Shown: piece after piece, positions 17,697 through 25,496 of the stretch
Numbering within the stretch: the first letter of the stretch is position 1
Layout: the number at the start of each line of letters is the position of its first letter
Assembly: GCA_963809385.1 (NCBI GenBank)
Contig: CAWEJL010000004.1
Span: 124,001-188,000, forward strand
Origin: JAKAIY01 sp963809385
GTDB taxonomy: Bacteria > Chloroflexota > Ktedonobacteria > Ktedonobacterales > JADMIN01
Direction of reading: 5' to 3'
Length of the DNA: 64,000 nucleotides
Notes under the pieces: generated by a model
Seen by the model: the letters and a program-made list of their open reading frames with translations, nothing else
Database searches by the model: none
What the model was told of the DNA's origin: nothing
Program-made: the position numbers and the translations under genes

Positions 17697-18428
17697 TCAC
17701 TCCGTAGGCAGGCGGGCGCTCTCTTCGAGCAGACCACCCTCACGCAGGTGGGTGATGTCGTTGAGCGCCATCAGCAGGCGGCGCTCGCCCAGCACGCGCG
17801 CCACCGAGACGCTGGTGTTGGCGGCGGGGAAGAAGTAGTCGCGGTCGAGATCGAGCATGCTGGCGAAGAAGGCGTTGATCGCGCCGCCATGCGAGAAGAC
17901 CGCCACCCGCTCGCCGGGGTGCGCCGCGTGGATGCGCGCCACCGCCGCATTCACCCGCGCCCGCAGCGCCGCCGACGGCTCGCTGCCGGGGATCAGGCTC
18001 CACTTGCCCTCCGTCACGGCGATGTCCGCGATCTCGCGCAGCCGCTGGCGCAGCAGCTTCGCCACCGCCGCCGGGTCGGTCATGCCCACCACCTCGCCGC
18101 CAATCGGGCCAAGCTCCACCTCGCGCAGGTCGGGATCGAGCTGAGTCGTCAGCCCCAGCGCATCGGCGGTCGGGCGGGCGGTCTGAATCGCGCGGCCCGT
18201 CGGGCTGCTGTAGATCGCCGTGGGCTTGTAGAGCGCCATGCGCCGCGCCAGCGCCACCGCCTGCCGCCGCCCCAGGTTACTCAGCGCTTGCGCGTCGTAG
18301 TCGCCCATGACGATCTCGTCCTGGTCCGGCAGGGCGTCGCCATGCCGCACGAAATAGATTTCCGTCCCGCCCTGCTTCAGACCCAGGAACGGGTCACGCG
18401 CCTCGCGTCCAGTCTCATCAGCGGCCAT
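17697..18428 (-). CDS. histidine phosphatase (phosphoglycerate mutase-like)
   Basis: A 243-residue branch-1 histidine phosphatase. The catalytic histidine is His29 in IYFVRHGDAL; the second arginine is in SSPTGRAIQTARPTA; the acid/base glutamate is in LREVELGPIGGE; and the second histidine is in VAVFSHGGAIN. These residues support a phosphohistidine mechanism on a small phosphate ester. The family ranges from phosphoglycerate mutases to alpha-ribazole and sugar phosphatases, so the substrate is open. GAGGATAC precedes the ATG. Another, more distant family member is encoded at 20258. Confidence 0.85.
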   Translation of the reverse strand: MAADETGREARDPFLGLKQGGTEIYFVRHGDALPDQDEIVMGDYDAQALSNLGRRQAVALARRMALYKPTAIYSSPTGRAIQTARPTADALGLTTQLDPDLREVELGPIGGEVVGMTDPAAVAKLLRQRLREIADIAVTEGKWSLIPGSEPSAALRARVNAAVARIHAAHPGERVAVFSHGGAINAFFASMLDLDRDYFFPAANTSVSVARVLGERRLLMALNDITHLREGGLLEESARLPTE

Positions 18429-18480
18429 GTATCCTCACAAATGTATGTGTGGCGCCTGTTGCGGAAGCGCCCAGCGGCGC

Positions 18481-18599
18481 GGCCATGAATGGCCGGCGCA
18501 CGGCACGTGAGGGCATAAATGCCCTGATGCCCTGCGCACAGCGGAGAGCAGGCGCGCCATTCATGGCGCCGTCGCGTGCCCCGGCCTTTCAAGGCCGGG
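18481..18599. repeat. structured intergenic element of four short hairpins
   Basis: Four perfect hairpins with two-base loops follow each other: GGCCATGAATGGCC (18481-18494), AGGGCATAAATGCCCT (18510-18525), GCGCCATTCATGGCGC (18554-18569) and a 9-base stem at 18580-18599 closing on TTTCAA. An outer pair, GGCACG (18502-18507) with CGTGCC (18575-18580), can enclose the middle two. It lies upstream of the histidine phosphatase and downstream of the phosphotransferase. A related element is at 63854-63916. The last hairpin resembles IS200/IS605-type ends, so it may derive from a mobile element. Confidence 0.6.
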
Positions 18600-18615
18600 A
18601 TTCCCACCCCACGCT

Positions 18616-19716
18616 CTAGAACCGCTCCTCACCGTTGCAGACGGCCAGCGCGCGCGCGCCCAGCAGCGGCACGCCCTCATCCAGCGTATTGAAGAAGGGG
18701 TCGTCGGTCGTCCCGGCCAGGCGCCGCTTGTAGCTGCCCTCCAGCAGGATCGCCAGCTTCCAGATCGCCAGCGCGACGTAGAACGCCAGGTGGTCCACCC
18801 GCCGCCCAGTGCGCGCCGCGTAGCGCGCCACCAGTTGCGCGCGCGTCGGAAAGCCGGGCTGCGCCGTCACGTTCCACGAGGCGTCGCCCAACTGGCGCAG
18901 CGCGCCCGCGTCGGGGTCGGCCGGCTCGCGCCAGAAGGAGAGCAGGTAGCCCAGGTCGGCCAGCGGATCGCCGAGCGTCGCCATCTCCCAATCGAGGATC
19001 GCCAGCGCGCGGGCGGGCGGCTCCGGCGCGAAGATCAGGTTATCGAGCCGGTAGTCGCCATGCACGATTGTCGTCGGTGGCGACTCCGGCAGATTCGCCG
19101 CCAGCCAGGCTGTCACCGCGTCGAGGTCGGGCAGCGGGCGCGAGCGCGAGGCGTCGAGCTGGCCCGTCCAGCGGCGTAGCTGCCGCTCCAGGTAGCCCGA
19201 CGGCTTGCCGAGGTCCGCCAGCCCCACCGTCTGCCAATCTACCGCGTGCAGGTCGGCCAGCCGGTCGATCAGCTCCTCGCCCAGGCCCGCGCGCGCCGCC
19301 ACATCCGCCGCGAATCCCGGCGGCAGCTCCGCGCGGATCACGACGCCCTGGACGCGCTCCATCAGGTAGAACGGCGCGCCGATCACGCTGGTATCCTCGC
19401 ACATCAGCACCGGTTTGGGGACGGGGACGTTGGTATGCTCCAGCCCGCGCAGCACGCGATACTCCCGCCCCACATCGTGCGCGGTGGGCAGCAGCGGCCC
19501 GCGCGGCGGACGGCGCAGCGCCCACTGGCTCGCCCCGCGCGTCACGAAGAACGTCTCGTTCGAGTGCCCGCCGCGGATGCGCTCCACCTGCAGCGGCGTC
19601 TCCGCGTCCGGCCCCGGCAGCGCCTGCGCCAGGTAGCGCCCCAGCGCCTCCGGGTCCACCAGCGGCGGCAGCGACGCCCCCGCTCCCGCCGCGCGCGTAT
19701 CGTGTGCGTCGCTCAT
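18616..19716 (-). CDS. phosphotransferase of the aminoglycoside/choline kinase (APH) family
   Basis: A 366-residue protein with a kinase-like APH fold. The nucleotide region is RIRGGHSNETFFVTRG, the catalytic loop is TIVHGDYRLDNLIF, and the metal-binding motif is AILDWEMATLGDPLADLG. This signature matches the group related to the N-terminal domain of ACAD10/ACAD11, which phosphorylates 4-hydroxy acyl-CoAs, so a role in fatty-acid catabolism is more likely than antibiotic resistance. Substrate assignment is inference. AGGAGCGG precedes the ATG. The gene is followed by the hairpin element and the histidine phosphatase on the same strand. Confidence 0.85.
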   Translation of the reverse strand: MSDAHDTRAAGAGASLPPLVDPEALGRYLAQALPGPDAETPLQVERIRGGHSNETFFVTRGASQWALRRPPRGPLLPTAHDVGREYRVLRGLEHTNVPVPKPVLMCEDTSVIGAPFYLMERVQGVVIRAELPPGFAADVAARAGLGEELIDRLADLHAVDWQTVGLADLGKPSGYLERQLRRWTGQLDASRSRPLPDLDAVTAWLAANLPESPPTTIVHGDYRLDNLIFAPEPPARALAILDWEMATLGDPLADLGYLLSFWREPADPDAGALRQLGDASWNVTAQPGFPTRAQLVARYAARTGRRVDHLAFYVALAIWKLAILLEGSYKRRLAGTTDDPFFNTLDEGVPLLGARALAVCNGEERF

Positions 19717-20257
19717 GCGCCACCGCTCCTGAATCTATCGTAGATCCTGGCACTCGCGTTTGGGGCCTCATCCGGCCTTCGGCCACCTTCTCCTCTGCGG
19801 AGGAGAAGGCCCAGGGCAGGCATTCCTCACATGGCGGGCGTCACTGCCACGCCGCATACACCCACCACGGGTTCCACTCGCCTCCGCAGAGGAGAAGCCC
19901 CAGAGCAGGCATTTCCCACATGGCAAGATAGCTCGCCTACCACCAGGCATACACCCACCACAGGTTCCCCCTCGCCTCCGCAGAGGAGAGGGGGTCAGGG
20001 GGTGAGGCCTCCCGCGCCTCCAGTATACGCCAGCCCGAAGATAGCGGCGGCGCGCCTCCCGCTAGCCCGAATGGGGCGGATGGGGCCAGCCCGCTTGGGT
20101 CTCACGCTTGACGCCGCGCGCGTTTGCTCGCATGATGCGTGATACGCTCCAGTGCATTGTGCGCGCTTGCCATCCATCACAGGCGCCAGGCGCGCGGAGC
20201 GTCACGACGCGAAACGCGATGTGGGCGGGGGGAAGTTGAGCGAGGAGTCATCGAGAC
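19717..20257. other. intergenic gap holding a tandem repeat
   Basis: This gap separates divergent genes. Most of it is a tandem repeat (19792-20010, listed separately). The remainder, 20011-20257, is plain GC-rich sequence without a frame I would call a gene, ending in GAGGAG, the ribosome site of the histidine phosphatase gene at 20258. Confidence 0.5.
19792..20010. repeat. tandem repeat of about 90 bases with palindromic heads
   Basis: Two full units and a partial third: 19792-19878, 19879-19972 and 19973-20010. Each unit starts with a CTCCNCNGCGGAGGAG-like palindrome. The full units go on with GCAGGCATT, CACATGGC and CATACACCCACCAC, then GGTTCC. Units 1 and 2 differ at many positions, so the duplication is old. 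The third unit merges with the CCCTCTCC/GAGAGGGGG repeat seen at 5951 and 25252. Confidence 0.65.
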
Positions 20258-20872
20258 ATGCTGGATATCACGGCCTACACGCAGACGCCGTTTCGCGTGC
20301 TCTACCTCGTGCGCCATGGCCAGTACCAGCGCACATTCATGCCGCCGGAGACGCCCGACGGCCCGCTGACCGAGCTGGGCGCCGCGCAGGCCGAGCTGAC
20401 GGGGCGGCGCCTGGCGCGGCTGCCCATCGCCGTCATCCACCACAGCACGCTGATCCGCGCGCGGCAGACGGCGGAGATCATCTCGCAATACCTGCCCGGC
20501 GTCGAGATGCGCCCCTCGCCACTGCTGCGCGAGTGCCTGCCCACCGTCCCCAACACCTACATCCCTTACCTGGAGGGCGCCTCGCCCGCCGACTTCGCCC
20601 ATGGCGACCGCCAGGCGCGCGAAGTCTTCCGCAAGTGGTTCCGGCCCCCCGCCGTGGACGCGAACGAGACCACCCGTGAGATCGTCGTCTCCAGCGGCAA
20701 CCTCATCAGCTACCTCATCGCGCGCACGCTCGGCGCGACCGGCAAGCAGTGGGTCGCCACCAGCATCCAGCACTGCGGCGTCAGCGAAGTCGCGCTCGGC
20801 GGCCCGCGCAAGTCGCTGCTCCTGCGCCACAGCGACACCGGACACCTGCCCCCCTACCTCCAGACCATCTGA
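20258..20872 (+). CDS. histidine phosphatase (phosphoglycerate mutase-like)
   Basis: A 204-residue histidine phosphatase. Arg19-His20-Gly21 in LYLVRHGQYQR carries the catalytic histidine; TLIRARQTAEIIS gives the second arginine; LLRECLPTVP the acidic residue; and TSIQHCGVSEV the second histidine. It resembles the PGAM5/SixA-like serine-threonine or small-molecule phosphatases in size. GAGGAG precedes the ATG. A short degraded copy of two parts of this gene lies at 23289-23417, ending in the same PPYLQTI tail. Confidence 0.85.
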   Translation: MLDITAYTQTPFRVLYLVRHGQYQRTFMPPETPDGPLTELGAAQAELTGRRLARLPIAVIHHSTLIRARQTAEIISQYLPGVEMRPSPLLRECLPTVPNTYIPYLEGASPADFAHGDRQAREVFRKWFRPPAVDANETTREIVVSSGNLISYLIARTLGATGKQWVATSIQHCGVSEVALGGPRKSLLLRHSDTGHLPPYLQTI

Positions 20873-21169
20873 CAGACGATCTAAAGGCGCCAGCCTGGCT
20901 CGCATGCGCCCAGCGGCCCTACTGCCTTGGAGGCCGCGGCGCTCGCTGCGCATCAAGAAACGGCAAGAGCCGGGATCGAATGGGAAGTATAGCAATCAGA
21001 CGGCGCCTCCTGTACACCTATTCGGCGCTCGTTCGTCAAAGACTATGAGTTACGGCGTAACGCAAGCGTGGATCGCGGGCAATCGAAGACAAGGGTGTTG
21101 CTCCCGCGGCAATAGTCGCTGTATTTGGAGAGCGGACGTATGGAATATGGCTTGAGGATAGGTTCTACA

Positions 21170-23275
21170 ATGGGACACACGCCCCGCCCATCGCAAGCAG
21201 GCTCGCGTACACGCCTCGTCGCGTCATTATTTCTCTTGCTCTCTATGATCGTCCCGCTTCTCGCGGGCTGCGCGCCGGATGCGAAATCGGCTGCGAGCGC
21301 GAATAAGGCCAAGCTCGATACCGAGCTGCACACGGCCAGCACGGTGGCGGGCCTGCCAGCGCGGCGGCTAGCGCCCATCATCGCGCAGGAGAATGCGCTG
21401 GACGCGGGTACGGCAAGCGGCGCCAACGCCTCCTATCAGGCTGCCGCCGATGGCTACACCAAACTCTACAATCAGGTCGTCACGCTGGAGAACATGACGC
21501 CGAGCGAGGCGCAGGCCCAGGCATCGAACGATCTGAGCGCGCTCCAGTCTTCTCTCGCCACGACGGAGAGCGCGGGCATCGCCGGCGTGACCGCCGCGGC
21601 CAAGCTCTTCGATCCCTCTGTGCCACTGGCGCAGCAGCGACTCGCCGCCGCAAAAACCGCCAAGGACTACTTCGCCGTTGACGGCTATCTCCTCGATCAG
21701 AGCGCCGCCGTCACGCAGATCCTTCCCGATTATCAACTGATCCAGACGCTCACTGGACTGGTGAATACCGAGGCCGCCGCTCTGGCGCAGCCAGAAAAGG
21801 CGCATGTGTTGCAGTGCGCGACGGAGGGCGGGGAGATTCCCAGCTATGGCCTCGTCCCAGCGCAGTTCTGGAACCCGCAATCGGACTATGCGCATTCGCC
21901 CGTCATGGTGACGCCTCAGGCTCCAGCGCAGAACTACTACTTCTCGTCCTGGCCGTCGCAAGCGCTCGCGGCGTTCCAGTCCGCGCGGACCGCCGATGAC
22001 TTCTCGGCGCTCAACACCACGCTCCACGCGCAGACCGGGACGCTGACGTCGGACATGGACCCAACGGCGCTCGCGCACGATCAGGTCGCCGCCGCTGTGG
22101 CGCGCTACCAGGACGACGTGAATACGTATCAGACCGACGCGCAAGCGAACAACGACTACCTGAAGACCCACCGGGCGAAAAACCGCGACGTGCCAGACTA
22201 CAAATCCGTATGGAGCCTGACCAACAATCCCAATGGCTATGCGCCCCCGTCGGACTTCTTCCCCAATGTGCCAGATTTTCGGGTTGACGCGACGTACGCG
22301 CAGGCGGCCGCTCAGGACGCCGCGGCGCTCGCTTCCGCGCAGACTTCCAATGACCTCGCCGCGCTAGCGAAAACAGTGCAGCGGCAGGAGCAGGCGCTCG
22401 CGTTCCCGCTGCTGAAGGTCAAGGCGTTTTACGACACGAACATCACGTTTCAAACGCTCATCAATCAGGGGCAGTCAACAACGACCGACGTCAAGTATGC
22501 GGGGGCGCTCGACAAGACGCCGAACGCCTACGAATACGCGGACGACAATCTGCGGTATGACAAGAAGGATACGGTGGGCATCGAGGACGCCCAGGTCCGT
22601 ATCGATCAGGCCGCATACCGGGAGGGCTACGTCTCATCCACTGACAAGATCGCCGATTATCAGGCCGTCGAAGACGAAGCCCAGATGTTCATCCACAACC
22701 TCACCGCCATGCTCACCAACCTGGGAGAGATGCCCAAGGACAACGCGGCCCGGAAGGCGTGGTCGATGACGGCGCACCAGACCGATCTCAATCTGATCAG
22801 CTACTATGGGCTTCAGAACACAAAGGTAATCGTCGTTTCGCTGCGCGAGCAGAAGGCGCGCCTGTATTCCAATGGAAAGCTGGCCACCGGCAAGGATGGG
22901 AAGCCATACGCATTCGATGTGACGACCGGTAGCCCGGATAAGCCCACGGTACCGGGCATCCACTGCGCGTTTCCCCCGTTGAAAGGGCCCCCAGGAGGCG
23001 ACGTCTTCAAGTCGCCCGACCCGCCGGGATCACAATTCTATTATCTTCCGACGCCGGTGCATTACTCCTTCGGGTATTCGCTCTACGGCTACTACATGCA
23101 TGACAGTTGGTGGCGCGACAACACCGAGATGGGCTACCTCACCAACCTGCCACACTACGATCCCGCGGCGTTCAATGGCGGTTCGCACGGCTGCATCAAC
23201 TTCCACTATGCGAACGGCGATATGGGCAAGGTCTACAACTTCTCCAGCGCCGGAATACCGATCATCGTGTACTGA
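21170..23275 (+). CDS. L,D-transpeptidase (YkuD) lipoprotein
   Basis: A 701-residue exported protein. The signal ends in the lipobox LLAGC, lipidated near residue 30. A long helical region of about 550 residues includes three related segments: QASNDLSALQSSLATTE, RTADDFSALNTTLHAQT and QTSNDLAALAKTVQRQE. The C-terminal domain starts at IVVSLREQKARLYSNGKL and ends with the catalytic motif FNGGSHGCINFHYANG, Cys near residue 675. Such enzymes make 3-3 cross-links in peptidoglycan or attach proteins to it. The ATG at 21170 has GAGGATAGG upstream; an ATG at 21140 is possible. The helical part may act as a spacer through the cell wall. Confidence 0.88.
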   Translation: MGHTPRPSQAGSRTRLVASLFLLLSMIVPLLAGCAPDAKSAASANKAKLDTELHTASTVAGLPARRLAPIIAQENALDAGTASGANASYQAAADGYTKLYNQVVTLENMTPSEAQAQASNDLSALQSSLATTESAGIAGVTAAAKLFDPSVPLAQQRLAAAKTAKDYFAVDGYLLDQSAAVTQILPDYQLIQTLTGLVNTEAAALAQPEKAHVLQCATEGGEIPSYGLVPAQFWNPQSDYAHSPVMVTPQAPAQNYYFSSWPSQALAAFQSARTADDFSALNTTLHAQTGTLTSDMDPTALAHDQVAAAVARYQDDVNTYQTDAQANNDYLKTHRAKNRDVPDYKSVWSLTNNPNGYAPPSDFFPNVPDFRVDATYAQAAAQDAAALASAQTSNDLAALAKTVQRQEQALAFPLLKVKAFYDTNITFQTLINQGQSTTTDVKYAGALDKTPNAYEYADDNLRYDKKDTVGIEDAQVRIDQAAYREGYVSSTDKIADYQAVEDEAQMFIHNLTAMLTNLGEMPKDNAARKAWSMTAHQTDLNLISYYGLQNTKVIVVSLREQKARLYSNGKLATGKDGKPYAFDVTTGSPDKPTVPGIHCAFPPLKGPPGGDVFKSPDPPGSQFYYLPTPVHYSFGYSLYGYYMHDSWWRDNTEMGYLTNLPHYDPAAFNGGSHGCINFHYANGDMGKVYNFSSAGIPIIVY

Positions 23276-23288
23276 GTCAGGGGCTATC

Positions 23289-23417
23289 CAGGGCGACCGC
23301 CAGGCGCGCGAAGTCCTCCGCAAGGAGTCCCGGCCACCCATACAGGGCGTGGCCGGGACTCCTTGCGGGATCGCCGTCTCCAGCGGGCGCGAGCCTCCTT
23401 ACCTCCAGACCATCTGA
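23289..23417 (+). pseudogene. degraded partial copy of the histidine phosphatase gene at 20258
   Basis: The sequence GGCGACCGCCAGGCGCGCGA and the bases after it repeat 20605-20650 nearly exactly, encoding GDRQAREVLRKESRPP against GDRQAREVFRKWFRPP in the parent. IAVSSG matches IVVSSG, and CCTACCTCCAGACCATCTGA matches the parent 3' end (PYLQTI). The central 150 bases of the parent are missing. A 20-base inverted repeat (23318-23368) sits at the deletion. This is a relic of a duplication about 2.7 kb away, not a working gene. Confidence 0.65.
23318..23368. repeat. perfect 20-base inverted repeat with 11-base loop
   Basis: Arms 23318-23337 (CCGCAAGGAGTCCCGGCCAC) and 23349-23368 are exact reverse complements around an 11-base loop. 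The hairpin lies within the degraded phosphatase copy, just after the L,D-transpeptidase stop. It could end that transcript, though no U-tract follows. Because arm 1 partly coincides with the duplicated coding sequence, it probably arose through palindrome formation during the deletion. Confidence 0.7.
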
Positions 23418-23555
23418 GCGCACGTCCCGCGCATCCGAAGCAGGCAGCATGTATAATGCGCGCATGCGAGCGTCTGAAGGCAGGAGCCTTCACGCCGCGA
23501 TGTTGACGCGCGCAACGTTGCGTCCATCGCGCGAAATCAGGGTAAGAGGCACAGG

Positions 23556-24000
23556 ATGCGAAGACCATTCTCGCGACGCACGACATTGGTGATCGTTGTG
23601 GCGCTGCTGGCGCTCGGGTTCGCGGCCTTCCAGGGCGTGGCGCCGACGCTCCCCCCGACACGGTGGAGTACACGATACAGATCATTAATCCAGTCGGACC
23701 TGACTCGACAGCCAGCGGAACCATCACCGATCCTGCGACCGTCGCCCGCTGGCGCGCGGCGATGACGGAGAGACCTGACGGGCTACTCGTCGCGAGCTAT
23801 ACCGCCCGGTAGCTGGGAGGGCATGCGCCGCCGCTGGTGGATCACACATTGTCGCGACGTATCGCTTCACCTGGCATGGGCTGCCGGTCGAGGTCGTCTC
23901 GCCTGGGCCACCCTGCTCTGGAGGGTATCAGGTATCGAGCGGGGGAATACCAGACCTACGAGCCTACATCATCAATCTCCCCTATCCAGCCATGCGATAA
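23556..24000 (+). pseudogene. small secreted protein, two frameshifts
   Basis: The ATG at 23556 follows AAGAGG and encodes a signal peptide (RRTTLVIVVALLALGFAAF). The frame breaks at a run of six C (23651-23656); a seventh C would continue into PPDTVEYTIQIINPVGPDST and RWRAAMTERPDGLLVASYTA. A second shift near 23805 leads to GGSHIVATYRFTWHGLPVEV and VVSPGPPCSGGYQV, ending in INLPYPAMR and TAA at 23998-24000. The three pieces join into a plausible exported protein of about 147 residues. Function unknown. Single-base errors at C runs would explain both breaks, but decay is possible given the neighbouring relic. Confidence 0.55.
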
Positions 24001-24267
24001 ATCGCTACCCAGACCATTTGAGCGCGCATACAGCGTGTTTCGCCGCCCCACGAAACGCACTGTAACGTTTCGCCATAGTCGCGACTCCATACGCCAGATA
24101 CCAGAAGGGGGCCACGTACCACGCGGGAATAGGGAGGGAGCGCCAGCGTGACGCCGTAACCGTGTCGCGGTATACTCTTGCCTGTAGTCCGTCGCTCGGA
24201 GCGAGTGGGAAGCCGCTTCAGCGGGTCGCCGCGCTCCAGTGGCGTATCACGCGAAAGGTATCGCGGC

Positions 24268-24963
24268 GTGGGAAGTGATTCTACGGGACAGCTGGCAGGC
24301 GGTGACAGCGCCCCAACGGATGACGAGGTATCGCTCGTCGCCAGCCTGCGGCGCGGCGACGAATCCGCCTTTATGCGCCTGGTCGAGCGCTATCAACCGG
24401 CGATGCTGCGTCTCGCGCGGATCTATGTCGCCGATCATGCGGTGGCCGAAGAGGTGGCGCAGGAGACGTGGCTCTCGGTGCTGAAACATCTCGATCAGTT
24501 CGAGGGGCGCTCATCCTTCAAGACCTGGCTCTTCCATATCCTGGTGAATGGCGCGAAAGCGCGCGGCCAGCGTGAGCGGCGCAGCGTCCCGTTCTCGGCG
24601 CTGGTCAGCGTGGATGGCGCGGACGGAGCCTTCGGAGACAGCGATGAGCCAAGCGTCGCGCCGGAGCGCTTCCGGCCTGAAGGCGCGCAGTACGCGGGCG
24701 GGTGGGTGTCCTTCCCACAAAGCTGGGAGCACATCCCCGAAACGCATCTAGCCTCGCGGGAGACGCGCGAGCGCATCATGGAGGCCATCGAGCGCCTGCC
24801 CGTAAACCAGCGCAGCGTCATTCGCCTACGCGATGTAGAGGGCTATTCGCCAGACGATGTCTGCGCAATGCTGGAGATCAGCGAAGCGAACCAGCGCGTG
24901 CTCCTGCACCGGGCGCGCTCCCGTGTTCGTCAGGCGCTCGAAGCCTACTTCGCCGAAGAATGA
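24268..24963 (+). CDS. ECF-type RNA polymerase sigma factor (sigma-24 like)
   Basis: An ECF sigma factor. Region 2 carries DESAFMRLVERYQPAMLRLA, AEEVAQETWLSVLKHLDQFE and the GRSSFKTWLFHILVNGAK core-binding and -10 segment; region 4 has LPVNQRSVIRLRDVEGYSPD followed by DVCAMLEISEANQRVLLHRA. The linker between them is unusually long, about 60 residues, with EGAQYAGGWVSFPQSW. The GTG at 24268 is preferred for its AAAGG site; a TTG at 24178 in the same frame would add 30 arginine/serine-rich residues. The anti-sigma gene starts 17 bases downstream, and the copper protein at 25497 is a plausible but unproven target. Confidence 0.88.
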   Translation: MGSDSTGQLAGGDSAPTDDEVSLVASLRRGDESAFMRLVERYQPAMLRLARIYVADHAVAEEVAQETWLSVLKHLDQFEGRSSFKTWLFHILVNGAKARGQRERRSVPFSALVSVDGADGAFGDSDEPSVAPERFRPEGAQYAGGWVSFPQSWEHIPETHLASRETRERIMEAIERLPVNQRSVIRLRDVEGYSPDDVCAMLEISEANQRVLLHRARSRVRQALEAYFAEE

Positions 24964-24979
24964 GCGCGGCTACGCGGAG

Positions 24980-25240
24980 ATGACGACCATGCCAGATATG
25001 CCTGAATTGACCTGCAAAGAACTCGTCGAGTTGGTGACAGCCTACTTCGAGGACGCGCTGCCCGACGGCGAGCGCGCGCGCTTCGAGCGCCACCTCGGCG
25101 TCTGCCCCGGCTGCGTCACGTATGTCGAGCAGATGCGCCAGACCATCACGCTGGTGGGCGATCTGCGTGAGGAAGACGTCGCGCCCGCCGCCCAGCAACG
25201 ACTGCTCCAGGCGTTCCGCGACTGGAAGCGCGCCACCTAG
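24980..25240 (+). CDS. anti-sigma factor with zinc-finger (ZAS) domain
   Basis: An 86-residue protein that is almost only a ZAS domain: LTCKELVELVTAYFEDALPD, then the zinc motif H-x3-C-x2-C in RHLGVCPGCVTYVEQ. There is no membrane helix, so it is a soluble anti-sigma, possibly redox-responsive through the cysteine pair. It should bind the sigma factor encoded 17 bases upstream and keep it from core polymerase. The ATG at 24980 overlaps its own GGAG; the ATG at 24989 has that GGAG at ideal spacing and may be the true start. Confidence 0.85.
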   Translation: MTTMPDMPELTCKELVELVTAYFEDALPDGERARFERHLGVCPGCVTYVEQMRQTITLVGDLREEDVAPAAQQRLLQAFRDWKRAT

Positions 25241-25251
25241 CGGACCTCACC

Positions 25252-25281
25252 CCCTGACCCCCTCTCTCATAGGAGAGGGGG
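25252..25281. repeat. CCCTCTCC intergenic palindrome
   Basis: CCCCCTCTC (25258-25266) pairs with GAGAGGGGG (25273-25281), preceded by CTCACCCCCTGA. It matches the palindrome family at 5951-5977 and 19973-20010, here in the opposite orientation, just downstream of the sigma/anti-sigma pair, where it could end that transcript. Confidence 0.6.
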
Positions 25282-25287
25282 CGCACA

Positions 25288-25338
25288 CCCTCTCAAACCC
25301 ATCACAGCCACACACGACCCTCTCAAACCCATCACAGC
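25288..25338. repeat. 21-base direct repeat, two copies at 30-base spacing
   Basis: The 21-base unit at 25288-25308 (begins CCCTCTCAAACCC, ends ATCACAGC) is repeated exactly at 25318-25338. It lies upstream of the NirK-like copper protein gene and downstream of the palindrome. It could bind a regulator in tandem, spaced about three helical turns apart, or be a small duplication. Confidence 0.6.
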
Positions 25339-25496
25339 GCATCTGGATTGCGACTTTTGTCACGCCACGCGAGCAGGCGTCCCGGCTACCGTGAGTAGCG
25401 GGAGTGCGGCTGGCTGGCGGCGCACACCACGCGCTGATAGAGCGCGCTCCCCGCATACGCATGGTATTTCATTCAACCATGAGGGGAGCATCCTCC

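Noticed and set aside
24004..24022. Third possible trace of the phosphatase gene 3' end (ACCCAGACCATTTGAGCGC)
   Set aside because: Similar to 23400-23420 but with a gap and mismatches over too short a stretch to separate from chance.
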